Below, in pieces: positions 44,047-56,168 of a stretch of 64,000 nucleotides of DNA (the stretch's first letter is position 1; every line of letters begins with the position of its first letter). Origin of the DNA: Castor canadensis (lineage: Eukaryota; Chordata; Mammalia; Rodentia; Castoridae); the NCBI RefSeq assembly GCF_047511655.1, contig NC_133392.1, positions 20,474,001 to 20,538,000 of the forward strand, given 5' to 3'. A program made the translations under genes and the position numbers. Under the pieces are notes generated by a model, which saw only the letters and a list, made by a program, of their open reading frames with translations, had not been told where the DNA came from and searched no databases.

Positions 44047-45824
44047 AAGCCCATTCTCACAGTTGACGGGCCCTGCAAATTGGTGATCATGGTGTACAAC
44101 AAAACTTTCCATAAACATTTTTAATCTATTGTTCTTTTCTTCCATCAGTTTATACCCATATGGTTCCAGTCCCACCTAACTTCAAAGAAAGGAAGGAAAA
44201 CCTGGTTGGGAACAAGGTCATACAACAGCAGCTTTTTGTTTTGCTGTTTCCATTGAAGAGTAGCATCTCCTTTGCTTGAAGCTGCTGGAAGGCCTCTTTG
44301 TGCCAAAGAGCTGGGTGAAGCCATGGGGAGAGTCTGTTTTTACAGCTGTGCTGCACTCTAACTCCAGAGCCTTCCATTCCACTCCTTACACACTCAGTTC
44401 TCTGGCAAAGAGGGGAAGGATGTAAATGCTGCTCTCCCACATGTGTTCCCAGCTCATGTGTCTTCACCCAAGGGCCTCTGAAGCTCTGACTGTCAAGCGC
44501 TGTGAAGTAGCTGAGTCAAAACTGCAGGAAAGGTACTGTTTAGCATAACAGCAAGGACTATGGGGTAGGGGATGGGGTGTGGGGGAGGGTGGTCTGCAGG
44601 TGTGCCTTGATCTGTACAATGAGACCATTGACAAAACCCTGATGGATGGGACCACACGCTGGCCAGGGCCATCACCTCCTTTTAAGGGGAAAGAAACTGC
44701 TTTTCTCCTGTGTTCAGTGAACTAGATGGTCTCCAAAGATATCTCTAGTAGTTTTGACAGTCTTTGATTTTATGAAGATGTATAGTTATCAGATTTTTAA
44801 ATGCACCATGGAAGCAGAGTTCTTTCTGAGTTTCACACAGTGCAAAGTGTTTTCTTTTGAACAGCCTTTCAAGTCAGGTATCCTTCTTCCCACTTTACAG
44901 ATGAGGCTACAGAGGAAAAATAAGTTGTCAAAGCTCTCATGGCTAATAGGGAGCAGAAAGGGTGTCCTGGCATTAAGTGCCTGGGATAGGATGAAATTCC
45001 TTACAGTGTCTGTGACCCCACTGCAGGCTGAGCTGTGGCCACTTCCAAGGATTAACAGAAAACTAAAAATGGGCAGTCTGCCTTTAACACTCACCATGTG
45101 AGGGCAGTGGACCAACTGGCAGAGGCCTTTGGTTTGTAGAGAGGTTTGTACCACAGAATCTGTTGGTCTGGGATTCACTGGGATCTAAGGTTGCCATGGC
45201 TCATGTCATCAATTAGCAGTTGATTAGAAGAGCTGATGTTCTTCAATCAACAGCAGAGAGAACTAGAGGGCACTTTCTAAAAACAAGTGATGTCCAGCTC
45301 CTTACACTAGGGGAGGTGAAGGCCACAGCTCCTGAGAATATGTCTGTTGCCAGACCTGCCCTTGAGAGGACTTCTGCAACATGCTGCCTTTACTTCCCTT
45401 GAAGTTTGCACAGGACTAGCTGCATCTGCTGCTTATTTTGTAAACACAGACAAAAGGGGGGCCCCAAGGCTTCCTCCTCACTCTGCTGCCTTCCTGATAA
45501 ACCCTGTGAGCCTGCAAAGACTCAGTTGCCCACTGGTATCTTTCTGGGCTCTTTTTTCCTCTCTCGACAAGGCCATGTAGAGTGGGGGTATTTCTGTAGA
45601 TGGCCAATGCACAAACACCTCAGATATGTCCCAGTTATCTGGATTAAGGGTCCCCCAAACAATACTATCCCCCCACTAGGCAGGCTGATGAGTGAGGTCC
45701 AATGGGCAAATGCTGAATGGTATTATTCAACTAGTTTGTTTGTTGCAAAATTTAAGCAGGGGGCATGGGTCCAATGTCAATAGATTTTTTTTGGATGAAT
45801 TTACCTTTTTTATGAGTTGGAAAC
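44047..45824. other. Intergenic; MIR-like relic at 44860-44990
   Basis: No gene is seen. 44860-44990 contains 'ccactttacagatgaggcta', a MIR/L2-type relic. Several open frames of 60-130 codons overlap on both strands and are not recognisable as proteins. Confidence 0.45.
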
Positions 45825-46232
45825 TGTATTAGTCAGTTTTCTATTACTATGATGAAATACCCAAGGCTGTTTTTTTTTCCTCAAGTAAAGAAAAAAGGTT
45901 TATTTAGTTCCTAGTTCTGGAGGTTCAAGAGCAATTCTGCTCTGCTCTGGTGAAGTCCTCTATATAGATGGCCTCATAGTGGTAGAAGTGTGTGTGAGAA
46001 AGGAATCATGTGCTGAGACAAGAAGGAAGAGGGTAAGGAGGGCTAGCCTATTTTAGCCACTTGATCTCCTGAGAAGTAACCTTAATCCTTTCCAAAGGCA
46101 GTATTTCCAATAACCTACTCAACCTCCACTAAGCTCTACTTTAAAGGCCCCAAAACCTCTTAACATTGCTAGTCTGGGAACCATGCTTCCAACACATGAA
46201 TTACTGAGGGTCAAACTATAGCCAAACCATAG
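45825..46232 (-). mobile_element. MaLR LTR, antisense
   Basis: Begins TGTATTAGTCAGTTTTCTAT and ends near 'ctatagccaaaccatagta', the reverse complement of a MST/MLT1-type LTR. A T-run at 45871 interrupts the start. Confidence 0.82.
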
Positions 46233-46636
46233 TAGAGTTTATTTTGAAAATCATAAAATTCCATGCAAAGCAAGGTAAATACATCTATGAGCTAGAATCA
46301 GCTCTTAGTACCCCGAAATGACCTAACTCTACACTCTGCTTGTGTATATGCCCTGCTCTTGAAATTATTGCCACTCTCCTGCTTATTATGCTTAGCTGGC
46401 TAAGTGACAAGCCAGTCACAGAGGGTGATCTATTCTATTTATGTCAAATGGTCAAAGAAGCATCTACACAGAGACAGAAAGCAGATTAATGGTTGTGGAG
46501 GGCTGGAAAGAATGGGAAATGAGGTATTGTGCTAAAGGATATGAAGTTTCTTTGGGGGGGGCGTGATGAAAATGTCTGAAAACTGACTGTGAGGATGGCT
46601 GTGCAACTCTGTGAATGTATTGAAAACCACTGAGTT

Positions 46637-46720
46637 GGCTGGAGGCATGGCTCAAGTGGTAGAGTGCCTGCTTAGCAAGCCTGAAGCCCTGAGTTCAAAT
46701 CCCAGTACCATAAAAAATCT
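46637..46720 (+). repeat. ID-like SINE
   Basis: 'ggctggaggcatggctcaag' and 'ccctgagttcaaatcccagt' define a well-preserved copy of the lineage-specific ID-like family. Confidence 0.93.
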
Positions 46721-47934
46721 GTACACTATACATGTATGGAATTATCACAATGATATCTCCTCATATTATTAAGGTATGCTAATTTAAAAACAAAATTTAA
46801 AAAGAAATAAAATTAAACCTATAATGCAAAAGTATCCCACTGAATTGTGTACTTTAGGTAGGTGACTTATATGGTATATAAACTCTATCTCAGTAAAGCT
46901 ATTTGAAAAGGAATATTAAGGATAAAAAGAATACTTAAGTGAAGAACCAGATGAATAAAAAGTTAAACAAAGGTGGATGAGAAGGGGAAAAGAATGTTAC
47001 ATGAGTAGGTTACCTTCCTAATATTTTTTTCAGGGATACTCATTTCCTTCTGAGCAAGGACTGCTTTTAGAAGGCAAATTGTGATCGGGGGAAGTGATGG
47101 TTAATAACGAGAAGCGATGATTTTCATTCTTGGATGTGGACGTAGTCCTAAGCACTGACTTGTTTTGCTGAGTATTTTTATGCAGTGTTTTGAAGCGCAG
47201 GCAGCCTGTTAGTCTGTTTTTTGGCTTTATTTGTTTGTTTGGCTGGTTTGAGTTAGTAATGAGGATGCATTATGGCAAGGGACATTCATGACATCAGTAC
47301 CAGCAGGGCTGCCAAAATTCTGCCAAGCTCCAGTGACTGGCCCCAGGCCTTGAAAAATTCAAATTGCAAAAGAGGAAGAGTGGAGGACTTGCTAGTTGGT
47401 GCTAAGTTTGGGGGAATTCTATGTTTAAAGGCCAAAGGTGAAAGTATTCTGGCAAGCAGTAGCATACTTCAATTGCAAGGACAATTTCAGCAGAGTTGAA
47501 ATGCAGGCCATGCTTTGCCAGGTTCTCTGGGAAGAGGGGTCACAAATCAGATGCCGACAGGAGTCTGGCAGGTAAAGCACCAGAGCCTACTTGTTAAATG
47601 AGGGGCTTACTGTCCTATTGTCCACTTCCCATCTCCCAGGCAGCCTCCCCTCCATGCAGGCTGCTTGCTACTGGGTGGGGGAAGGGCCAGTGTTGCCAAA
47701 ACAATCTTCTGCTTTTTCAAAGAAAGCTGAAGATATGGACTTTTAAATAGTGAAATCTTCTTTTTAAAATGTTGCCATCTAATTAGAATCTTAAAAGTGC
47801 AAGAACCTATCAAATGGGAGAAAATTATTTGCAAACCATATATCTGATAAGAGATTTTTTTCTCGAATAAAGAATGCTTACAACTCAATAGTAATAATAA
47901 CAATAATAATTAGCTGCCCAATTTTATTTATTCT
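46721..47934. other. Intergenic, unique; no gene seen
   Basis: No repeat or gene is recognised apart from A/T-rich stretches. Confidence 0.4.
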
Positions 47935-48372
47935 ATTTTTTTTTATTGTTGTATTGGGGATACATTGTGGCATTTACAAAAGTTCTTACAATATATCAAA
48001 TATATCATACTTGAACTTACCCCTCCATCATTCTTCTTTATCTCCCCTCATTCCTGGAAGAGTTTCGACAGGTATCATTTTTCCATTTACATACATGAGT
48101 ACACAGCATTTGCACCATATTCACCCTCCCACGCCCTTTCCCCAGGTCCTCCCCCACACTGGTACCAACCCCTCAGGCAGGACCTGTTCTGTCCTTCTGT
48201 CCTTAGATTTTGTAAAAGGAAAAAAAAATGACATTTTTGTTTGTTTAAGATAGTTACACAGGGAGTTTCCTTGTGACATTTCCAAGTATATGTGTATTAC
48301 AACCCAAATTAGTTCATCTCCTCTATTTTTCTTCTTTCTACCTTAGTCTCTTTCTTATGGAACCACTCAATT
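47935..48372 (-). mobile_element. Probable L1 3'-end family, antisense
   Basis: It begins with a T-run and continues 'ttgttgtattggggatacat', then a C-rich midsection 'cctcccacgccctttcccca'. This is laid out like the antisense L1 3' ends at 18233, but of a different subfamily. Family assignment is tentative. Confidence 0.5.
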
Positions 48373-49225
48373 TTAAAATGGGAAAAGGATCTTAATAGAC
48401 ATGCCTTCCTCTGAAGATACACAAATGGTCAATAAGCCCTTGAAGAGATGCTCTATGTCATTACCACCAGGGAAATGGAAGTCAAAACCAAGTGAGATAG
48501 TACTTCACACACACTAGCATGGCTAGACTCACAAAGAAAGACAATAACAAGGATTGAAGAAACTGGACCCTCACACACAGCTGGTGGGAATGTGAAGTGG
48601 TTTAGTCACTTTGGAAAACAGTACAACAGTCCCTTAAAGGATTATCCATAAAGTGACCATGTGACTCAGCATTTTGCCCCCTAGGTATCTACTTAAGATA
48701 AATGAAAACATATGTTCACATAAAAACTCGTTCATGAAAGTTCCATACCAGAGTTATTCTCAGCATTCAAAAAATGAAAAAAAATCCCAAATGTTCATCA
48801 ACTAATGAAAGGATAAGACTCTACTGCATGGAATATTATTTTGTATGTTTGGCAGTAAAAAGAAATCAGGTACTGACACATTCCACAACATGAATAAACC
48901 CTGAAAACACCATACTAAGTAAGAGAGGCCAAAACTCCCATACGTTACGTGATATCATTTATATGAAATGCCCAGAAGAGGCAATCTATAGGGACAGAAA
49001 GTAGGTTAGTGGTTGCCGAGGGTATGGATGATGTGGGGAGGAAGGTGGAAAGTGACTAAAGGTTATAGATTTCTTTTTGAGGTAGAGAAAATGGTCTAAA
49101 ATTGCTTGTGGTGATGGCGGCACAATTATGTGAATATGCTAAAATCATTGAGTTGCACATTGTAAATGGGCTAATTGTATGGTATGTGAATTATTTGTCA
49201 GTAAAGCTGCTACAAAAGGATACAG
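48373..49225 (+). mobile_element. Old L1 (L1M-type) 3' region
   Basis: Sense-strand landmarks of L1 ORF2 and 3' UTR: 'ggtgggaatgtgaagtggtt', 'caaatgttcatcaactaatg', 'gggacagaaagtaggttagt'. Heavily mutated, with no frame. Confidence 0.85.
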
Positions 49226-50309
49226 TGGGGACCACACAGAACCTGTCATCTAGACTGCCAGCTTCAAGTTCTCTGCATAGGTCTTGACTGCTACATAGTA
49301 GGTTTGGAAAGGGGACCATCACACCGACCCCTTAGGAAACCAAAGAAAAGCTATACATGGCAGATCTGGGGCCAGAACTTGTCTCTTGACCTTGACCTCT
49401 AGGGCTTGCTAACTCTATCCAAAGTATAGTTTTCAAGACATAACCAGGAAGGAATTACAAGAACAGCTGGATACACTCTCTTCTCTTTCCCACATTTTGC
49501 AAAGGTCCTCAGTAAGTTTCTCAAGTTGGGAATGAAATATGGCAAAAAGGAATACTCCTTAAAGGAAGAGACAGGTCTAGTTCTTCCCTGAGTCTCTTTT
49601 CCTACAGCATGAAGGGTCCATGTGTTCCAGGGAGCACTTACTCTGTATGTTTATGATTCACTTACACTTAGCTCACCAATATGTTGTTTGTGTAAGAATC
49701 ATTTGAAGTCCAAGAAACCCTGTGGGCCTCTTAAAGGTTTAAAAAGGTTTTTTTTTTTTTTTTTTTGGTTTGAACCAGAGAACTGATCTTTGCCAAAAGC
49801 AAATGGAACTTAGATGTCAAAAGGTCTGAGTTCAGTTTTCATTGAATACAAAGGGTGAGTAGATTCTGAACAGAGCCAAATGCATTCTCCCACCCTTAAT
49901 TTACAGTACTTTGTTTTGGCAGACTACAATCTGAAAGTTGGCTTTCTTCTCCCATTCTTCTGTAGGGTGTAACCACAAGTCTATCTTTTAGTCAACTTTA
50001 CAAAAAAAAAAAGGCCATATCATAACAATTTACGTGAGCCTCACTCTTCACTGCTGTTACAATTATCAATTTTATTAGAACAAACTGAAAATGCTTGAAC
50101 AGGTTAAACTCTCTTCTGAAGCTGTAATTTTGATTTGCTACAAGAATTTTTTCTTCTTCTTTTTTTTTCTTCCAGATGTCTGTGGGAAGTAAATGGTGAG
50201 GCCATCAACCAGTTACCAACTTGAAACCTGGAGGACACTTACTGGTTGGTGTGTTCAGATTTGTAAGGTGCAACAGAGTCCATTGACTCCCAAGGATTAG
50301 TGATTTCTT
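49226..50309. other. Intergenic, no gene seen
   Basis: Contains a T-run at 49749-49766 and an A-run at 50001-50011. No gene is recognised. Confidence 0.4.
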
Positions 50310-50430
50310 TCTTTTTTTTTCTTTTCTGAAATAGGGTCTTGCTATGTAGTCTAGGATGGCCTGAAGCTTTCAATCCTCATATCATCTTCTTGAGTGCTGG
50401 GGTTACAGTTGTCACCACCACTCTGAACCT
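50310..50430 (-). repeat. B1 SINE, antisense
   Basis: 'atagggtcttgctatgtagt', 'gagtgctggggttacagttg' form the complement of a B1 body. Confidence 0.82.
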
Positions 50431-51248
50431 TATTTTCTTTTTTGATGAAAGGCAATCTTGGGTTTGACTCGAAGCACAGAAAAAGAAAAAAAAAAAAAAA
50501 CAGAAAGAAATGGGGCAAGAAAAGCACTGCTAAGATTTTTTTTGGAACACTTCTTTTATTCTCCAAAAAGTATATCTATAGCAATATATGTCTTAAATCT
50601 CTATCTACATTTTTATAACAATGGGATATTATATTTTATAAGCTACCTCTTCCATTTGTTAGTTACTATCTATACAAATAAAGTCATAATTACTCATGCA
50701 TAAAATTCAATTGTACGTATGATTATTTAAATGATTCAGTAAGGAGTCTTTTGATTGTAAATGACAGAAAACCCATGTCAAACTGACTTAAACACAAAAG
50801 GGAATTTTTTGGCTGACATTTGAAAAGTCCAGTGGGAAACCTGGTCTAAGGTACAGCAGGATTCGGGGCTCAGATAATGTGATGAGGTCTGTTTCTTTCC
50901 TCTGTCTGCTCTGCTGTCTCTGGGTCACTCACATGCTTCAGACAGAGGTGGCAGTTTTAAAGCACCTGCTCCAGGCTCTTGCCTGGGGAAGAAGAGCAAG
51001 CTCTTGTTCTAGTACTTAGAATGAAAACCTCATTGCATTGCACTGATCCCACAGCAATCTCTGAGCCCATCACTATAGCTTGCACCTCAGAATTCAAGCA
51101 TGTCACTAGGACAACATAGCCTGAGAATGAAGGAGGACAGGAGGGAAAGTTGGGCTCTGAGGATATAGTTAAAAGAAGTAGAACGAATGAAAGTTGGGTG
51201 GTCAAAATAACAGGTCTACCATCTAGACACGGGCTTAAGAACTCATTT
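50431..51248. other. Intergenic, AT-rich; no gene seen
   Basis: Includes A-rich tracts near 50480-50500. Nothing coding is supported. Confidence 0.4.
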
Positions 51249-51770
51249 TGTATTCGTTTCCCAGATCTAACTGGGTGGTCTAAAATATAGAAACTTTATT
51301 GTCTCACAGTTTTGGAGGCTGGAAGTCCAAGATCAAGGTATCTGCAGAGATGCTTTCTTCTGAGAGCTAGGAGGAAGAATCTGTTCCATGCCTTGTTCCT
51401 AATCTTCTGGTGGCTTTTTGTTTTGGGCAATCTTTGGTGTTCCTTGGCCTGTGGATAGATCACCCTGATCTTTGCCTTCGTGTTTATATGGCATTCTCCT
51501 TGTATGATGTGTCCAAATTTTTTCTTTCTCTTTTGTGGTTGGGGTTTGAACTCAGCGCCTCATGCTTGCTAGGTGGGTACTCTATCACTTAGCCTCAAAT
51601 TTCCTTTTTTGAAAATAGGAACATTGAGTAAGCACCTACCCTGCTCCAGTGTGACCTTATTTTAATTAATTGCACATGCAATGACTTTGTTTCCAAATAC
51701 GGTCACATCTAAGGTACTGGAGGTTAGGGTTTGAATGTCTGAATTTGTGGCCTCACAATTTGACACACCA
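51249..51770 (-). mobile_element. MaLR (MLT1-type) LTR, antisense
   Basis: 'gttttggaggctggaagtcc', 'tggtggctttttgttttggg' and 'tccaaatacggtcacatcta' are antisense landmarks of the oldest MaLR LTRs. The ends fit TG...CA. An antisense ID SINE is nested at 51528-51594. Confidence 0.78.
51528..51594 (-). repeat. ID-like SINE, antisense, nested
   Basis: 'ggggtttgaactcagcgcct' and 'gtactctatcacttagcct' represent the ID complement inside the MLT1-type LTR. Confidence 0.85.
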
Positions 51771-52821
51771 TGTTTCCACCTTTAATATTTCTACTTGCAT
51801 CTAAGACCCATCCAGGCCGAGTTCAAATGCTGAAATCGGTTGCCTCCCTCTTTCTGCTGTGTAGCTGGAGGGTTGGTTGAAGGCATACTAAACCTCCTGG
51901 TTTAGTATGTGGGAGCTAAGAATCCATCCTGCTGCCTTCACACACATCGCAGTCTCACACTTAAGAGCTCAAGGACTTTGGGCCACCTCAGTCTCCTCAA
52001 CCAGTAACATAAGGACAATGGTCCTTACTCACTGGGTTGCTTTGGGCTACACTCACAGTGCTCAGTGTATCCCATGTGCTCAAAAATGTGAGGACTGCAG
52101 CGTCAGGAGAACCAGCCTTAACCCCTAAGGTTTTCCCTCTGTAATGGAATTCCCTTCAACTTCTCCCTGACGTCAAGAGCAGGAAGGGGGCTTGATTATC
52201 CAGCAAACAGGAATACCAAGTGCTTCTCTTTCTGCCCTAAAGCCAATCACATAAATTCTGAGCCAACTCTTCTCCGAGGCAATATGATTTTATGAAATCC
52301 TTCTCTCCTTCAGGCGTTACTTCTCTCTTTTTGGTATCGTAAGTTTTCTGTCTTTTCACTTGATCTTTCCCTACATTTTTCAGATGTGGGCTGTGTCCAG
52401 TATTTTGTTTACAGTCTCTCTCTTTTTGGTTCCATCACTTTGGGGAAATGGAACAGTTGTTCTGGTACACCACATCTTTGATTCTTTCATAGTTTCAGTG
52501 TTTTTTGAATACTCACTAGAACTTTAAATTCTTGCAGGCAGCAGAACCCATTTGTCACAGATGCGTTAGGCCTTCAGCCAGGTCAATGCAGGACGAGGTG
52601 CAGATTATCTTTTGAAAATCTGGTCACTTTCATTTAGTGCCAGGTGCTGTTTTAAGCATCGGGTACATAACAGTGAACAAGATAGTCACTGTTCCTGATC
52701 TTGAAGAGTGTACATTCTAGGGACATTCGTTCTCACAGAAAATATATGAGAACTTACTAAATGTTAGATATTGTTCATCATTAAATAAGACAGAAACAAT
52801 TCCTGCACTGATAACTATGGC

Positions 52822-52822
<1 letters not shown>
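51771..52822. other. Intergenic; MIR/L2-like relics
   Basis: 51985-52085 resembles MIR, and 52635-52800 resembles an L2 tail ('gtgccaggtgctgttttaag', 'aacagtgaacaagatagtca'). No gene. Confidence 0.45.

Positions 52823-52851
<29 letters not shown>
52823..52851. repeat. (GT)n microsatellite
   Basis: Pure GTGTGT run. Confidence 0.95.
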
Positions 52852-52853
<2 letters not shown>

Positions 52854-52979
52854 AGGGTAGAGAGAAAGGGAGCAGAATGCAATATTTATTTTTTTTAAAT
52901 CATGTTTAAAAGAGCTAAGTGCTATGAAAAAAAAATGGAGCAGGCTAAGGGGACTTGAGCATGTCAGAGGAAGTTTACA

Positions 52980-53640
52980 ATTTTAAATAGAGTGATCAGA
53001 GTTGGTCTTAGGAAAATGAACCTGTATATTTGGGGGAAGAGCAAATCCAGAAGCCTGGGGCATGAGCATGCCCAGCTGTTTCAAATATAGTAAGGAGGCC
53101 AGTTTAATTGGAGTAGAAAAGGTGGGGACAGTAGAAATAAGGTGGAGGAGATCTACAGGTAGAGCCTTCATCCCCTGTGAGATGGGGAACTACTGGAAAG
53201 TGCTCAGCAGTGCTGGGCGCCAATGACTCAGGCCTGTAATCCTAGCGACTCTGGAGGCAGAGATCCAGAGGATCGTGGCCCAAGGCAGCACGGGCAAATA
53301 GTACATGAGACCCTATCTCAAAAAAAAAAAAAAAAAAAAACCAAAAAAAACCCCTTTACAAAAAAAGGCTGGCGGTGGAGTGGTTCAAGGTGTAGGTCCT
53401 GAGTTCAAGCCCCAGTACTTAAAAGAAAAAGTGCTAAGCAGAGAAGTGACCCCGATCTCAGACCTCAAAAGATTGATCTTAGACTGTGCAGGTATAGTCA
53501 CACAGGTGAGTCAGTAAGATGCACACCAGATGGGTAACAGGAGGAAGGAGAGTGAGAAGCGGTCAGATTAATATATTTTGAAGACAAGGCCAACAGGATT
53601 TTTGGGTAGATGGGACATGGGGCAGGGATGATTCCGGTTT
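52980..53640 (+). mobile_element. Ancient L2-like repeat split by a SINE
   Basis: The wording before (53080-53210) and after (53435-53600, e.g. 'ttaatatattttgaagacaa') a composite SINE reads as one continuous ancient mammalian repeat, probably L2-type. No reading frame. Confidence 0.5.
53213..53432 (+). repeat. Composite B1-ID SINE
   Basis: B1-like part 'ctgggcgccaatgactcagg', an A-rich linker interrupted by C, then the ID-like part 'ctggcggtggagtggttcaa' and 'gagttcaagccccagtac'. Confidence 0.9.
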
Positions 53641-53940
53641 TGGACTTAAAGAATGGAACAGCCAGTAATTGAGATGGTGGAGGCTGCTTGTTGGAGGACA
53701 TTCTTGTTTTGGTGTATTGGGTCTGGAGCTCCATTTGTACTGGTTAACTTTGAAGGGCCTAGCAGTTATCCAAAAGGAGTGGGCAGCTGGATTTTGAAGC
53801 TTTCTGAAGAAATGATTTTGGGACATCTATAATGCCTCAGCAAGTGAGACTCTGCTCCAAACCTCGAAGAACTCCTATCTTGGTTGGACCAGAACTGGCC
53901 GTGTACCCCTCCTCTTAGCTGCCCAGAAGGCAGGGTCATC

Positions 53941-54735
53941 CCCAGGAGGGCGCCGCAACCCCTTTAGCCTGCAAAGCTCTTCGCTTTCTTTTTGGAAATG
54001 GGGAGAAAAATGAACAGAAATGATGGTACTCCGCAGCACGGCGTCCTCTTCCTAACTCGCAGCAGAGAGGCACCTCCCGCTCGATGCAGATGCGGGTTGG
54101 GTCCCTGGACTCGGGTGGCTACGGCGAGGATTCAAAGAGGCCCCGCCCGGCGGGTGGGCGGGGCCGTGGCGTGAGCGCGCCACAGAGGGGGGTGTGGCCG
54201 GCCCTACGTACGCTGCTGCCGGGCTGCTCGCGCACCTCCCTTCTTCCTGCCTTTCCGGGTGATCAGCTGGTCTGCGCTCCCCTGACGTGGGCCGGGGCAC
54301 GTCACCGCCGAATGGCAGCCTCCAGAAAGTCACCGCGAGTAAGGTGAGAGGACTCTGCCGGGAAGCCGGCATCCGAGCAAGGCGCAGCCGCCTTGTCCGG
54401 ACGCGTGTGCTGCACCCCGGGAGGGCAGGGACAAGCGGGTGAGGAGCACTGGGCCTGCCGCGGTCAGGTGAGGGCCGGAGCTGGCTGGACCCCCAGCCAG
54501 GGACAGAGCCATGCAGCCGGGCAGGATCCTGTTCGTTTCCGGCCGGGCTATGGGCACCCCGAGGTAGCCTGAGCCGGTACCGAGACGAGTGTGCCAAAGG
54601 ACCTGCGGCGCTGGGCTGGAGGGCATGGCGACAGTCACCGAGCCCCGGGCCCCCTGGGAAGGCCCCGCAGCAGCAGGAAGTTGGCCCTTGTTGGGTCCTC
54701 CCCGGATACCGGGAGGTGGGCGAGCCCCGCCCTAA
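53941..54735. promoter_or_regulatory. XPNPEP1: CpG island promoter of XPNPEP1
   Basis: This is the only CpG-dense stretch in the window, against a CpG-poor background. It contains Sp1-type GC boxes (CCCCGCCC at 54141-54148 and 54725-54732; GGGCGGGGCC at 54156-54165). It also has an inverted pair of CRE half-sites, TGACGT at 54283-54288 and ACGTCA at 54299-54304, just upstream of the start codon. No TATA box is evident, consistent with a broad housekeeping promoter. The exact transcription start is not visible but should lie shortly before 54312. Confidence 0.88.
54312..54343 (+). CDS. XPNPEP1: XPNPEP1 exon 1, coding part (long isoform N terminus)
   Basis: XPNPEP1 is the cytosolic, manganese-dependent X-prolyl aminopeptidase that removes the N-terminal residue from peptides with proline in position 2. 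This exon encodes MAASRKSPRV plus two bases of the next Arg codon and ends at a good donor (AAG|GTGAGA). It matches the start of the human long isoform (666 aa, 43 residues longer than the 623-aa form) with one substitution, Pro to Ser. Exon 2 restores the frame exactly. The start codon has G at +4 but no purine at -3, so leaky scanning to the downstream Met of the shorter form is plausible. The catalytic creatinase fold lies outside the window. Confidence 0.9.
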
Positions 54736-56056
54736 CCCTTCTTCCAGGGCAATCTAATATTCAAGTTACAACCCTGACAATTTATATACCTGCATTTCGC
54801 CTTACTTCACAACCACAAAGACACGCAGCCATGGGGCCCTCTCCACCCAAGTGGTTTCAGAGTCTGTATTAGGGAATATTTTGGCATAATCTTCAGTGAT
54901 ATTTCATCAGTATCCTGCCCTGGGTTTTCCTTGGGCATTGGGAAATAAGGACAATCCCCTGGCCTTAGATTAAACGTCCCAACACCCTGGGAACACTTAA
55001 TCAGAGCACCCCCACAAAGTGGGAGACCAAGAGAAATGATTAAAGTTCACAAAGGCCAAAATTCAAACTTTGGCGATCCACAGGCTGTCACTCACCCTCT
55101 AAGACCTGTTGAGACTTAAATGAACTCATTAGCAACATGGCCAGGCCTACTTGCTGAATTCAGACCAGGTCAGGTATGAAGCCCACCTTCCCCTGGATTT
55201 GGCCTTGCCACAACACGATAGGGGTGGGCAAAGATCCACACCCGCACTGTGGAAGGGTGTGTGGGCAAATTTCCATGTGGAAAGAGCTTTCTGTAAGTTA
55301 GGTGTTAGAAATGGGGTCAGACAAGTGAATTATGATGAGTTAGGCTGTAGGCTGAGAAAAAGTCTTTGAGGACCTTTGCTAGATCCATGGAATCTCAATA
55401 TTTTGGGGGCAGAAGGGTCTTTGAACATCAGCTGGTAGGCTGAGAAAGGGAGGCCTTTTTCCCCAGGTACCCTCCTGAAGGTTGAATTTCAGTGCAATCT
55501 GCTGTAGAAGTGAGGACGTCTTTCAGTTTAGGGCATGGCAGCTGGGCTCAAATGCACTTAGATAAAGTAGGATTGGGCTAGTTTCTAGTGTGGCTGAAAG
55601 CAGAGCATCAATACTGGTATCAGACTTGGCCTCTCTTTTGCATCTCTTGGTTCTGATTTCTTCAGGCTTGGCTTCACTCTCATGCAGCCTTTCTCTTATG
55701 GCAGGTGATAAGAGTTGTAGGCTGACAGTCCCAGCAGAAACACTTCTCTTCCCATGGTCGGACTAGAAGTCCCAGGTCTCATTCTCACTGGACTGACTTG
55801 ATTCTTCTGTCTGTCCCTGAACCAATCATGACCAGAGGACTGGATTGACCAGGCCTGGGTGTCAGAACCTGGTAGGTAAATGATTGATAGTCATCCCAAC
55901 GCCTTGGACTGAAATGGGGGAGGGATGTTCTCAAATGGAAAACCACAGTGCTCGTCAAAAGAAGAGGGATGGATTCTGGGTAGGCAAAGAGCTTATTCTA
56001 ACTTACCTTTGTCTCATCTCACGAGACATGATTGATTATATGAATTGAAATCTTGG

Positions 56057-56168
56057 TCCTTTTTTCTTTGAGACAGACTATGTAGCCCAGACTAGCCTTG
56101 AACATGCAAACGTTTTGCCTCAGCCTCCCAAGTGCTGGCATTACAAGGGTGCACCACACCCAGCTTTG
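56057..56168 (-). repeat. B1 SINE, antisense
   Basis: 'gagacagactatgtagccca', 'cctcccaagtgctggcatta' and 'caccacacccagct' are the B1 complement. Confidence 0.92.

Noticed and set aside
44789..45178. Overlapping 115- and 129-codon frames on opposite strands
   Set aside because: Both overlap a MIR-like relic, and neither resembles a protein.
54052..54638. 181-codon and other long frames in the GC-rich region on the minus strand
   Set aside because: GC-rich DNA has few stop codons by chance; the frames are rich in Arg/Pro/Ser and lie antisense to the XPNPEP1 promoter and first exon.
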